This document shows, piece by piece, positions 42,663 through 50,733 of a stretch of 64,000 nt of DNA (positions are counted from its first letter, which is position 1; every line of letters starts with the position of its first letter). The position numbers and the translations under genes are program-made. The stretch spans positions 84,634 through 148,633 of the forward strand of contig NZ_BMNK01000011.1 in assembly GCF_014646515.1 (NCBI RefSeq). Reading direction: 5' to 3'. The stretch is from Nonomuraea glycinis (GTDB lineage Bacteria > Actinomycetota > Actinomycetes > Streptosporangiales > Streptosporangiaceae). Below the pieces are notes generated by a model. It was given only the letters and a program-made list of their open reading frames with translations, was not told the origin of the DNA and searched no databases.

Positions 42663-44132
42663 CTATTCGCCGCCGTACAGGCGCGGCAGATCCACGAGCT
42701 CGACGTCGGCGCGCCCGTCCGCGACGCGAGCCAGCTCACCGGCGAAGCCGGACCGGGCGAACAGCAGCAGTTTGGGCGGCGCTTCGACGCGGGCGTCCGG
42801 GAGCAGTGCCCGCAGATGCTCCAGCCGCTGGAGCTGGGGCAGGTCCATGGGCATCGTAGTGGCCTTGGCCTCGCCGATCGCGATGATCCGGTCGGCGGCG
42901 AACGAGCTTCTCTCGACGATCACCAGATCGAGTTCGTGTCCCCGGCGGTGCTGTCGGCAGGCGATCTCACTGGGACGGACGGCCGTGGCGACTCCGCCGA
43001 GGGTCTCTGTGGACGCGTGCTGGAAGCACCACTGCCGGGCGAGATCTTCGAAGTGGGGCCCGTAGATCCTCGACGCCACGGTGTCGGCGTTCACCTGCCA
43101 AACGTGCTCGGCCCGGCCGGTCACCAGCTGGGGCTCGTACCGCTGACTGATCAGCTGATGCAGGCGGACGACCGGCTCGGCGATCCTGAACACGCTCCGC
43201 TTGTCCCGCAGCGCGTCGTCCACCTGCTCTACGAGCCCGATGTCGGTCAATCCCCCCAGCAGGTGCGCCATGGCCGTGGCGGGGCGTCCCAGTGCGGCGG
43301 CGATCTCGGAACGGCGATGGTTTCCGGCGCTGATGGCCGTCAACGTGGCCGCGTACGAGCTGGGATCGGTGATCGACGGCTCCTCGCGAAGCAGGAGCCC
43401 GCCCTCCCGGAACATCGCCGAGGCCGGGTTGAGCAGGCGCCGCCCCACCCACCGGTCGAACTCGCCACGGGCGGCCGGTCCTGACCCGCCGCACATCTCC
43501 AGGTACGCGGGGGTCCCACCGACCAGGGCATTCACCCGGAACGCCAGCTCAGGATCGTGATCCAGCCCCCAGAACGCGCTCGCCTCCCGGAAGCCGAACG
43601 GCCTGACCACCAGCTCCAGCACCGCCCGCCCGCGCAGCGGAGCGCCGCCGCCGAGCAACTGGGCCATGGTGGTGAGAGCGCTGCCGCACAGGATGAGTCG
43701 CGTCCTGGTGTGCTCCTTGGCATGCCCGAGCGGGCTGAGTGCCTGCTGGAGGTAGGACGGCAGGCCGGGCGTCGCGGACACCAGGTAGGGGAACTCGTCG
43801 ATGATTACGGGCACCGCCCGCTCCTCGCCGAGGCGCAGCAACTCATCGAGCCCGTCCCGCCAGCTGCTGAAGACGACCGGCTGCCGCAGCCCTCGATGCG
43901 CGGCGTACGCGGCCCCCAGGTCGGCGAGGTTCTGCTCCTCGGTCTGCTGCGTGGCGGCGAAGAGCATGCCGCCCGTCTCGCGTGCCAGCAACTCCAGCAT
44001 GAGCGTCTTGCCCTGGCGCCGGCGACCGTAGACGAGCCCGAGCGTCGCGCCCGCGACCGGAGCCGTCACGAAGTCGACCAGCTCCGCCCACTCCGGCTCT
44101 CGCCCGAACAACCGCTCAGGCTTCTGGATCAC
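42663..44132 (-). CDS. AAA-type ATPase with DUF234/PD-(D/E)XK-like C-terminus (paralogue 1)
   Basis: 489 aa. Walker A GRRRQGKT (36-43) and Walker B VIIDEFPYL (109-117) belong to the archaeal-type STAND/AAA ATPase group. A winged-helix stretch (about 300-360) follows, then a C-terminal domain with ELDLVIV and IGEAKAT, the D and ExK of a PD-(D/E)XK nuclease fold (DUF234). The GTG at 44132 has GGAGG 6 bases upstream; longer readings to 44273 cross the promoter palindrome. A paralogue sits 1.3 kb away beyond an MFS gene. Function is unknown; a mobile or defence role is possible. Confidence 0.82.
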   Translation of the reverse strand: MIQKPERLFGREPEWAELVDFVTAPVAGATLGLVYGRRRQGKTLMLELLARETGGMLFAATQQTEEQNLADLGAAYAAHRGLRQPVVFSSWRDGLDELLRLGEERAVPVIIDEFPYLVSATPGLPSYLQQALSPLGHAKEHTRTRLILCGSALTTMAQLLGGGAPLRGRAVLELVVRPFGFREASAFWGLDHDPELAFRVNALVGGTPAYLEMCGGSGPAARGEFDRWVGRRLLNPASAMFREGGLLLREEPSITDPSSYAATLTAISAGNHRRSEIAAALGRPATAMAHLLGGLTDIGLVEQVDDALRDKRSVFRIAEPVVRLHQLISQRYEPQLVTGRAEHVWQVNADTVASRIYGPHFEDLARQWCFQHASTETLGGVATAVRPSEIACRQHRRGHELDLVIVERSSFAADRIIAIGEAKATTMPMDLPQLQRLEHLRALLPDARVEAPPKLLLFARSGFAGELARVADGRADVELVDLPRLYGGE

Positions 44133-44162
44133 CTTGATCCTCCGATAGCTATGCGTATAGAT

Positions 44163-44182
44163 ATTATAGATGCATCTATAAT
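44163..44182. promoter_or_regulatory. 20-bp palindrome with divergent TATAAT boxes
   Basis: ATTATAGATG/CATCTATAAT, a perfect palindrome and markedly AT-rich for this genome. Both strands read TATAAT at its edges, so one site can hold overlapping -10 boxes for the ATPase gene (minus) and the MFS gene (plus), and probably an operator. Confidence 0.6.
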
Positions 44183-44285
44183 AGCGTTCAGGCCGATCGC
44201 TCAGGTCGGAAACCCGCCAGCTTCTGGCGTCCCCGGCTGCTGCACTGCTTCGTGACAGCAGTTCGCCGACCATAGGGACCTACCA

Positions 44286-45488
44286 GTGCTGGAAGCCCCC
44301 ACTCGACCATCTCGCTCGCCGCTGACGATCTGGCCGGCCGTCGTCGCGGTAATGATGGGCATCTTCGCCATCGTCACCACGGAAATCCTGCCCATCGGGC
44401 TGCTGACGCCCATCGCGTCCACGTTCGGGATCTCGGACGGCACGGCGGGCCTGACCATGACGCTGCCCGGATTGCTGGCCGCCGTCGCGGCGCCGTCCCT
44501 CACCGTCGTGACCGCGCGACTTGATCGGCGGTTCATGCTCTGCGCGCTGATGCTGCTGCTGGCGGTGGCGGACTTTTTGGCCGCCGCGGCCCCGGCCTAC
44601 TGGGTGATGATGATCTCCCGGGCGCTGGTCGGCCTCACCATCGGCGGCTTCTGGTCCATCGGGGCGGGTCTGGCCGTACGGCTGGTCCGGCGTGAGCAGG
44701 CAGGCACGGCCACGGCGGTGATCTTCTCCGCCGTCCCGCTGGGCTCGGTGCTGGGTGTGCCGGTCGGCACGCTGATCGGGCATCTGGCCGGGTGGCGGAT
44801 GGCGTTCGTGGTCATGGGCCTGTTGAGCCTGGGGGTGTTCGTCGCGCTCCTGGTGCTGCTGCCATCGCTGCCGGCCGGGCAGCCCACCCGCCTGTCCGCG
44901 CTGCGCGACCTCCTCGGCGACGGCGGCATTCGGCTGGCGCTGCTCGCGACCGTCCTCATCGTGCTCGCCCACTTCGGCGCGTACACGTACGTCACTCCCT
45001 TCCTGCTGCAGGTCACGCAGGTGAGCGCGGGCTCGGTCACCACCTACCTGCTGGTGTACGGAGTCGCCGGGATCGCCGGGAACTTCCTGGCGGGCGCGGC
45101 GCTGTCCCGCCACCCGCGCGCCACGTCCATGACCGCCGCCGCCCTGCTGGCCACCGCCACCGCCCTGCTCCCGGTGGCCGGGGGCTCCATGGCGGGCGCG
45201 TTGACGCTGCTGGTCATCTGGGGCATCGCGTACGGCGCGGTGCCGGTCTGCTCGCAGACCTGGTTCGCCAGGTCGGCTCCGCACGCGCCGGAGGCCGCCT
45301 CGATCCTGTTCACCTCGTCGTTCCAGGCCACGCTGTCCCTCGGCGCGCTGGCCGGTGGCGTCGTCGTCGACCACATCTCGGTTGCGGCCGTCATGGGGGT
45401 CGCGGGGACGCTCGCCGCCCTCACGGCGTCGGTCCTCTGGTTCTCCCTGCGGCGCCGCCCGCCGTCGGCACGGCCACCGGCCCCCTGA
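44286..45488 (+). CDS. Major facilitator superfamily efflux transporter (DHA1 type)
   Basis: 400 aa with 12 predicted membrane helices. Motif-like segments include FAIVTTEILPIGLLTPIA, typical of the AraJ/YdhP sugar-efflux and drug-efflux group, and RALVGLTIGGFWSIGAGLA. It should export small molecules using the proton gradient; the substrate is unknown. GTG start, with AGGG 9 bases upstream. The last 68 bases overlap the convergent end of ATPase paralogue 2. Confidence 0.88.
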   Translation: MLEAPTRPSRSPLTIWPAVVAVMMGIFAIVTTEILPIGLLTPIASTFGISDGTAGLTMTLPGLLAAVAAPSLTVVTARLDRRFMLCALMLLLAVADFLAAAAPAYWVMMISRALVGLTIGGFWSIGAGLAVRLVRREQAGTATAVIFSAVPLGSVLGVPVGTLIGHLAGWRMAFVVMGLLSLGVFVALLVLLPSLPAGQPTRLSALRDLLGDGGIRLALLATVLIVLAHFGAYTYVTPFLLQVTQVSAGSVTTYLLVYGVAGIAGNFLAGAALSRHPRATSMTAAALLATATALLPVAGGSMAGALTLLVIWGIAYGAVPVCSQTWFARSAPHAPEAASILFTSSFQATLSLGALAGGVVVDHISVAAVMGVAGTLAALTASVLWFSLRRRPPSARPPAP

Positions 45489-46962
45489 GTCCGAACATCG
45501 TCTCCAGATCGACCAGGAGGACATCGCCCCTGCGCTGTGCCGTGGCGATCAGCTCAGGGTGGAAGCCTTCGAGGGAGAAGATCGCCAGGGTCGCCATCGT
45601 CGTGTCGTGCTCATGCTCGCCCAGCAGTGTTTTGAGGCCGTCCATCCGGTCGAGGTCCGCCACGCCGCGTCTGGTCACGGTCGCCTTGGCCTCGCCGATG
45701 AGGCCGATCACCGCCTGCCCTGCCCGCTTGTCCAGGGCGATGACGTCGATCTCATGCTTGGCCTGGCCTTTCCTGTCGTTGACCACCGTGGCGGTGACCT
45801 GGCCCGCAGAGTGGTAGACGGCAGGGTCGGCTTGACCTCGGAGCCAGGCCCTGGCGCAGTCCTCGAAGTGCGGCCCCAGGATGCGGGCCGCGAAGGTGGG
45901 CCGAGCCCGCCGCCAGGCCTCGGCTGACCGGCCGGTGTCGACGAGATCACGCTGGGGGACGGTCATCAGGTTGTGGAAGCGGATGATGGGGTCGGCGACG
46001 CTGATCACCGACCGTCGTTCCCACAGCGGGTCGCTGTCGTGCCGCAGGTATCCCGCGCTCACCAATGCTTCGATCGGACGTGTCAGCGATGAGCGGGGAA
46101 GCTCCAGCAGCCCACCGATCTTGGCCGGGCTCGTGGCCCCGCCCGCGACGGCGTTGATGATCCCGTAGTGCAGCGTGCTCCCGGTGAACCGTGGGTCCTC
46201 GCGCAGCAGGTATTCGCTCTCGCTTCCGGAGTACAGCGCCTGGGTCGGGTCCAGGACCGTGGCCTGGACCCAGGCGTCCAGCTCTTCCGGCCGTTGCGGC
46301 GCCGGCACGCCGGCCAGATTTCGGTAGCCCGGGGAGCCTCCCAAGACGGCGTGCATCCTCAAGGCCACGGATGGATCGCCGACCTCCCAGTGCCGCGCCA
46401 TGGTGGGCAGGTCGAACGGCCGCAGACGCAGATCCAGTGCGGCCCGGCCACGCAACGCCTTGGTGCCCGACAGCAACTCGTTCATCACCGAGATCGCCGA
46501 ACCGCACACGATCACCCGCCCACCCTGGTGCCCATGGCCTGCCTGCGACTGGTCGTACAGCAACTGGAGCAGGCCGGGCAGCTCGGGCGAGTGCGTCATC
46601 CAGTACGGCAGTTCATCGATGACCAGCAGGCCGGAACTCCCGCTGCGGCGTAGCACCAGGTCGATGGCGGTGGTCAGGAGGGATTCCCAGCTCGCGTCGC
46701 CGATGAGCGAAGTCTCGATGCCCGCGTATCGCGCTATGTCCGCGGCGAGCCGCCGTCTCGCGGGCACGACTCCTTCCTCCGCGACCGCGGTGACGTAGAG
46801 CCCTCCGCCGGCCTCGGCGAGCGCGCGCAGCAGGTAGCTCTTCCCCACTCGTCTCCGCCCCGACACGACACCCAGCCGCAACCGGGCGTCGGGGTGCTCG
46901 ACGAACTGCGCCAATGTCGACCACTCGGTGTCTCGCGCCAGCACCCGCGCGGGTTTCTCCAT
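45421..46962 (-). CDS. AAA-type ATPase with DUF234/PD-(D/E)XK-like C-terminus (paralogue 2)
   Basis: 513 aa. Walker A SGRRRVGKS (34-42), Walker B LLVIDELPYW (112-121), a winged-helix middle (SPAKIGGLLELPRSSLTRPI), and a C-terminal EIDVIAL with IGEAKAT repeat the plan of paralogue 1. Shared stretches such as GPHFEDxAR and CGSA confirm the relation. The last about 22 codons overlap the MFS gene on the other strand. GAGGTGA precedes the ATG. A near-palindrome lies just upstream and may serve autoregulation. Confidence 0.82.
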   Translation of the reverse strand: MEKPARVLARDTEWSTLAQFVEHPDARLRLGVVSGRRRVGKSYLLRALAEAGGGLYVTAVAEEGVVPARRRLAADIARYAGIETSLIGDASWESLLTTAIDLVLRRSGSSGLLVIDELPYWMTHSPELPGLLQLLYDQSQAGHGHQGGRVIVCGSAISVMNELLSGTKALRGRAALDLRLRPFDLPTMARHWEVGDPSVALRMHAVLGGSPGYRNLAGVPAPQRPEELDAWVQATVLDPTQALYSGSESEYLLREDPRFTGSTLHYGIINAVAGGATSPAKIGGLLELPRSSLTRPIEALVSAGYLRHDSDPLWERRSVISVADPIIRFHNLMTVPQRDLVDTGRSAEAWRRARPTFAARILGPHFEDCARAWLRGQADPAVYHSAGQVTATVVNDRKGQAKHEIDVIALDKRAGQAVIGLIGEAKATVTRRGVADLDRMDGLKTLLGEHEHDTTMATLAIFSLEGFHPELIATAQRRGDVLLVDLETMFGLRGPVAVPTAGGAAGRTRGPTP

Positions 46963-46975
46963 GGCGTCACCTCTT

Positions 46976-46997
46976 CTGTATGTTTCGAAGCATACAG
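46976..46997. promoter_or_regulatory. 22-bp near-palindrome upstream of ATPase paralogue 2
   Basis: CTGTATG-TTTCGAAG-CATACAG: 7-bp arms and a TTCGAA centre. It lies 13 bases before the ATG and could be an operator. Its half-site GTATG/CATAC is also found in the tandem palindromes at 48692-48724. Confidence 0.45.
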
Positions 46998-47022
46998 TTT
47001 AGGATGTGCAGCCCATCGAGTC

Positions 47023-47439
47023 TCAGCAGACGCAGAATTCGTTGCCCTCCGGGTCGGCCATGGTCACGTGGTGACCGGGGTCCTCCCACAGGACCGAGGC
47101 CCCGGCCGCCGTCAGTATCGCGGCCTTCTCCGTGATCCTGGCCCACTTCTCCTCCGCCGTGCCGGCACCGGCCACGCGGACGTCGATGTGCAGCCGATTC
47201 TTCGCCGTCTTCGGCTCGGGCACCTCCAGCAGGCTCAGCCGCGGCCCGACACCGGCCGGGTCGTGCAGCCAGGCCCCGTCGCCGTCGTCCTCGGGCAGAT
47301 CGAACTGCTCCAGCCACTCCTCCCGGGTCGCGTAAGGCGCCGGCGGGGGCTCGTCCTCGTAGCCCAGCGCCAGCTTCCAGAACTCCGCCAGCCGCACCGG
47401 ATCGGCGCAGTCGAAGGTCAGGTCGATGCGGACCGCCAT
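47023..47439 (-). CDS. VOC superfamily (glyoxalase-like) protein
   Basis: 138 aa. It starts IDLTFDCADPVRLAEFWKLALGY and ends DPEGNEFCVC, with KNRLHIDVRV in the middle: the paired beta-alpha-beta-beta-beta units of the Glyoxalase_6 group. Members include resistance proteins and dioxygenase-like enzymes; the substrate is unknown. GGGAG lies about 10 bases before the ATG. It is 45 bases upstream of the monooxygenase stop on the same strand but is transcribed away from it, so co-regulation is possible only from the upstream gene. Confidence 0.85.
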   Translation of the reverse strand: MAVRIDLTFDCADPVRLAEFWKLALGYEDEPPPAPYATREEWLEQFDLPEDDGDGAWLHDPAGVGPRLSLLEVPEPKTAKNRLHIDVRVAGAGTAEEKWARITEKAAILTAAGASVLWEDPGHHVTMADPEGNEFCVC

Positions 47440-47484
47440 ATTGCTTGTCTCCCGAAGGCTCGTCGAACAGTGTCCTCCGGCACT

Positions 47485-48702
47485 CTACGGCCGACCTCCG
47501 ACAGCGCGACCAATGACCGGCGCGTCCCAGTCGAGGTGGTGGTCGTAGATCCAGCCGCTCGGGTCGTCGCCGGTGCGGGCCATGCGCTTCATGGCCAGGC
47601 CCATGACCAGGTCACGCACCCCTCTGGTGAGCGGGCCGAGCGCCTTCCACTCGCCGGTGCGTTTGCCCTGCTCGACGACGCGTTCCACGCGCCCGCGCCG
47701 CGCCCGTTCGTACGTGGTGAAGGCGGAGTCGACGTCGGGGCCGTCGCGCAGGCATTTGGCCAGCACCACGGTGTCCTCGATGGCCATGGCCGCGCCCTGC
47801 CCGATCGACGAGGAGGTCGCGTGGGCGGCGTCGCCGATGACGATCATCCGGTCGCGGTGCCATCGCGGCACGGTGGGGAGGTCGTAGGTGTTCCAGCCGG
47901 TGAAGATCTCGCCGGTCGCGGTGATGAGGTCCACCGCGGGCCCGCGGTCGTGGCGGAACAGGTCGATCAGGCGGGCGCGCCACTCCTCCGGCGTGATCGC
48001 GGCCAACTCGCCCGGTGCGGGCTCGTCGGCCCGCGCGGGCTGCGCCATCCACCACACCTCTCCGTACGGATCCACGGTGTAGACGAAGAAACAGCGCTTA
48101 CCGAAGATCGCGTGCATCGTGCCCGGTTCACTCCCGGTCGATACGCCGCGCGCGTAGCCGCCCGTATTGAGCAGCCCCGCGTACCGCGCGCCCGGAGCGT
48201 GCGGATCGATGATCTCGCGGGTACGCGAGCGCAGGCCGTCCGCGCCGATCAGCAGATCGCCCGTGGCCGTGCCGCCGTCGGCGAACCTCGCCAGGACCCG
48301 GCCGCCGGTGGTCTCGGCCTCGACGAGCCGCTTGCCGTACTCGATGCGCACGCCGCGGCGGACGGCCTCGTCGCGGAGCGCCCGATAGAGGTCGGCACGT
48401 TTCACGGTCCGGCTCTTGGCGCCCTCCGAGACGGCCGTGCCGTAGGGCAGTTCGCCGAGTTTCCTGCCGGAACCACTGGTCAAGGTGATTTTCGGCGTGT
48501 CGAAGCCCACCCCGTCCAGGTCGAGATCGAGCGCGCGTAATGCGTCGAGCGCGTTCACCGCCAGGGTCAGGAAGGCGCCGACGTGGTCCGCACTCCGGTC
48601 GTACGCCTCATGGACGACGGAGGTGATGCCCGCTTTGTGCAGAGCGATCGCGCTCAGCGACCCTGCGATTCCGCCACCCACGATCACCGCTGTGTATGTC
48701 AT
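47485..48702 (-). CDS. FAD-dependent monooxygenase (aromatic hydroxylase-like)
   Basis: 405 aa. FAD-binding motifs are VIVGGGIAGSLSAIAL at the N-terminus, a DG motif (LLIGADGLRSRTR) and RMIVIGDAAHATSSSIGQGA. These define the PHBH-type class A flavin monooxygenases, such as TetX-like or polyketide hydroxylases. It uses NAD(P)H and O2 on an unknown substrate. The ATG at 48702 lies inside a palindromic operator, and a TetR gene diverges from it, so expression is probably induced by the substrate. Confidence 0.88.
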   Translation of the reverse strand: MTYTAVIVGGGIAGSLSAIALHKAGITSVVHEAYDRSADHVGAFLTLAVNALDALRALDLDLDGVGFDTPKITLTSGSGRKLGELPYGTAVSEGAKSRTVKRADLYRALRDEAVRRGVRIEYGKRLVEAETTGGRVLARFADGGTATGDLLIGADGLRSRTREIIDPHAPGARYAGLLNTGGYARGVSTGSEPGTMHAIFGKRCFFVYTVDPYGEVWWMAQPARADEPAPGELAAITPEEWRARLIDLFRHDRGPAVDLITATGEIFTGWNTYDLPTVPRWHRDRMIVIGDAAHATSSSIGQGAAMAIEDTVVLAKCLRDGPDVDSAFTTYERARRGRVERVVEQGKRTGEWKALGPLTRGVRDLVMGLAMKRMARTGDDPSGWIYDHHLDWDAPVIGRAVGGRP

Positions 48703-48724
48703 ACACCGAGTGTATGACATACAC
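48692..48724. promoter_or_regulatory. Tandem 15-bp palindromes, probable TetR operator
   Basis: Two copies of GTGTATGNCATACAC, three bases apart, which also make one 33-bp inverted repeat. They lie between the divergent monooxygenase and TetR genes and cover the monooxygenase start codon. Repression of both genes by the TetR protein is the natural reading. Confidence 0.75.
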
Positions 48725-48760
48725 TTCTGCTCAGCGCAAGCTCGAACGAAGGCAGGAACG

Positions 48761-49546
48761 ATGGACGACAAGCTGCCCGCCGGGCTCGACCTGCTCTGGC
48801 AACGGCTCGACCAGCCGGAGCCCAGGACGGGGTTGAGCCTGTCCCGCATCGTGCGAGCGGCGGTGGAGCTGGCCGACTCCGGCGGCCTCGACGCCGTCTC
48901 GATGGCCAGGGTCGCCGAGCGGCTCGGCTTCACCACGATGTCGCTCTACAGGCACGTCAAGAGCAAGAACGAGCTGCTGCTCCTCATGCTGAACTCGGTC
49001 GCCGCACTACCGGCCGAGATGGCCGAGCCAGCCGAGTCCTGCGACGACTGGCGGCTCGGGCTGGAGCGCTGGTGCCGGGCCCAGTGGGTGATGCTGCGGG
49101 CCCATGCCTGGATCGTGCACCTGCCCATCACCGGGCCGCCGATCACGCCCAACCAGCTCGCCTGGACCGATCGCGCTCTCGGCACACTGCGCGGCACCGG
49201 GCTCACCGAGAGCGACAAGGTCGGGGTGGTGCTCCTGGTGGCCAACTACATGCACACCGCCGCCCGCCTGACCGCCGACCTCGGCGAGGCCGCCTCGGGC
49301 GAGTCGATCGCCGCCTACAGCGGCCTGCTGGGCGCGCTCGCCGACGAGCGGCGCTTCCCCGCCCTGCGTACGGCGATCGACGCGGGGGCGTTCGACTACC
49401 CGGCGGACACTCCCGAGGAGGAGCGGCAGTTCGACTACTCCTTCGGCCTCGCGCGCATCCTGGACGGCGTAGCAGCGTTCATGAACCGGGGGACCCCGGA
49501 AAATGAGCGCATCCGCCCGGAAGGGGGAGCCACAGCCAGTGGTTGA
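48761..49546 (+). CDS. TetR family transcriptional regulator
   Basis: 261 aa. The HTH is at about 25-75: RIVRAAVELADSGGLDAVSM followed by ARVAERLGFTTMSLYRHVKS. The ligand domain (AHAWIVHLP, FDYSFGLARILDGVAAF) is of the TetR_C group typical of repressors next to drug-modifying genes. It is divergent from the FAD monooxygenase across a tandem operator. AGGA precedes the ATG by 5 bases. Confidence 0.9.
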   Translation: MDDKLPAGLDLLWQRLDQPEPRTGLSLSRIVRAAVELADSGGLDAVSMARVAERLGFTTMSLYRHVKSKNELLLLMLNSVAALPAEMAEPAESCDDWRLGLERWCRAQWVMLRAHAWIVHLPITGPPITPNQLAWTDRALGTLRGTGLTESDKVGVVLLVANYMHTAARLTADLGEAASGESIAAYSGLLGALADERRFPALRTAIDAGAFDYPADTPEEERQFDYSFGLARILDGVAAFMNRGTPENERIRPEGGATASG

Positions 49547-49645
49547 TCAGGCGGATCGCGGGCGGGCGAACTTGCCGAGAGCGGACTTCGACGCCATGAG
49601 CAGCACGATCATCGTCACGCCGACCATGGCAAGGGCGAGCCACAC
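49547..49645 (-). CDS. Possible 32-residue membrane peptide
   Basis: A short frame, GTG start to TGA, reading VWLALAMVGVTMIVLLMA then a basic tail. One membrane helix is predicted. It fills the gap between the TetR stop and the toxin-antitoxin promoter, with AGGGAACGG about 10 bases upstream. It could equally be a chance frame. Confidence 0.3.
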   Translation of the reverse strand: MWLALAMVGVTMIVLLMASKSALGKFARPRSA

Positions 49646-49660
49646 AGGCGAACCGTTCCC

Positions 49661-49690
49661 TATCTGAACTAGTTCAGATATTCTGTGTCC
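49661..49690 (+). promoter_or_regulatory. Operator and leaderless promoter of the toxin-antitoxin pair
   Basis: A perfect 20-bp palindrome (TATCTGAACT/AGTTCAGATA, 49661-49680) overlaps a -10-like TATTCT (49679-49684). Transcription would begin at the A of the ATG at 49691, giving a leaderless mRNA. The palindrome would let the antitoxin repress the operon. Confidence 0.6.
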
Positions 49691-50152
49691 ATGGTGACTA
49701 AGAATTTTCAGTACAGCGCTTTCTTGCGCGGCCCATCACAGGTCCTCCCCTCTCTCGACCACGCCGACATCATCCTCGAACGACGTGATGACGAGAACCT
49801 TGTCCTTATGCGGATGGAGCGCTTCCAAGCCGGATCCGACAGCCTGCACATCGCCGCCCGCGCGTTGGCCATCGTCGCCCGACGTAACCTGAGTCTGGCT
49901 GAGGAAGTCCTGGCCGAAGAGCTGCCCTGGCTCACTTGGTTGCCGGAGACAGAGCGGCAGGAGTGCGTACGCGAGCTGCTCGGTCAGTTGATGGCAGGAG
50001 CCGACACCGGAGAGCTCCTGCCCTTCGGGCGCGCGCTGACCTCCTGGCGATCCACCGCTGTGATCTGGAGCGACCCCGAGCTGGCCGGCGACCTCCAGGG
50101 ACCCTTCCCTGGCGACGGCCCAGAGGTCACCCGGCCGGCAGACGCACCGTGA
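49691..50152 (+). CDS. Probable antitoxin (Phd/YefM-like) of a type II module
   Basis: 153 aa. The first 45 residues (FLRGPSQVLPSLDHADIILE, then RRDDENLVLMR) recall the Phd/prevent-host-death N-terminal fold. The rest (ARALAIVARRNLSLAEEVLA and on) is a helical tail. Its stop shares a base with the toxin start (TGATG). The ATG at 49691 is at the predicted transcription start; a GTG at 49685 is less likely. Length exceeds a simple antitoxin, so the tail may have a further role. Confidence 0.65.
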   Translation: MVTKNFQYSAFLRGPSQVLPSLDHADIILERRDDENLVLMRMERFQAGSDSLHIAARALAIVARRNLSLAEEVLAEELPWLTWLPETERQECVRELLGQLMAGADTGELLPFGRALTSWRSTAVIWSDPELAGDLQGPFPGDGPEVTRPADAP

Positions 50153-50502
50153 TGGCGGGCCGAGGTGACGAGGTGCCGCGGCCCAACCCGTGGCACATAC
50201 GGTTCGCCGACCGGCGTGCCGCTGAGGGGTGGGGGCATCTCCTCGCTCAGGCTCCGGAAAATCTGGATCGGGCTTGGGTCGCCATCACCAGTGATCCACG
50301 ACATGTGGACAGCCGTCAGCATCCCCTGAGAGGTGCGCTCGGAGAGGTCAAGATTGGTGGTGAGTCTCTGGAGCAGTGGCAATACGAGGCGACATCGGGC
50401 GGCCGTTTGTGGTACGCAATCGACGAAGAGCAGCGAACTTTGTGGATAACCCGGGCGGGGACCGGGCACCCGAAGGCCACCGACTCCAGACGTGGTCGTT
50501 GA
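50152..50502 (+). CDS. Probable RelE/ParE-like toxin
   Basis: 116 aa. The core RRAAEGWGHLLAQAPENLDRAW, then the GGESLEQWQYEATSGGRLWY stretch and DEEQRTLWITRAGTGHPK resembles the RelE/YoeB fold ending. RelE toxins cut mRNA on the ribosome; which activity this one has cannot be told. Translation is coupled to the antitoxin. No toxin active-site set can be confirmed by eye. Confidence 0.65.
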   Translation: MAGRGDEVPRPNPWHIRFADRRAAEGWGHLLAQAPENLDRAWVAITSDPRHVDSRQHPLRGALGEVKIGGESLEQWQYEATSGGRLWYAIDEEQRTLWITRAGTGHPKATDSRRGR

Positions 50503-50733
50503 AAGCAGCCGGCGGTCTACTCATCGTCGTGGTCTGCCAGATCATGGCCAGCCACACCGCTTCGGTCGCCGCAGGCCGGGGTTGCGCCGCAGGCGCCTTA
50601 TGAGGGCGCCTGAGCCGGTCGGCGCGAAGCGCCTGAGGGCGAGGCCCTTTGCGTGGGCCGGCCGGCATGCCGGCCGACGAGACAGAGCTGAAGAGAGCCG
50701 TACGGCACCCGTACGGCTCTCCGAAGACACGGC
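50503..50733. other. Non-coding gap with several palindromes
   Basis: 231 bases between the toxin and sdhB stops. Besides the sdhB terminator it contains the palindrome CGGCCGGCATGCCGGCCG (about 50658-50676) and GGCGCC repeats. No gene, tRNA or coding frame was found. Confidence 0.5.
50693..50721 (-). terminator. Terminator of the sdhCAB operon
   Basis: Perfect 13-bp arms (GAGAGCCGTACGG/CCGTACGGCTCTC) with a 3-base loop, 12 bases past the sdhB stop. The hairpin is symmetrical and may also stop reads from the toxin side. Confidence 0.75.

Noticed and set aside
47023..48702. Flavin reductase at 32022 and FAD monooxygenase at 47485 as a two-component oxygenase
   Set aside because: They are 15 kb apart, and class A flavin monooxygenases reduce their own FAD.
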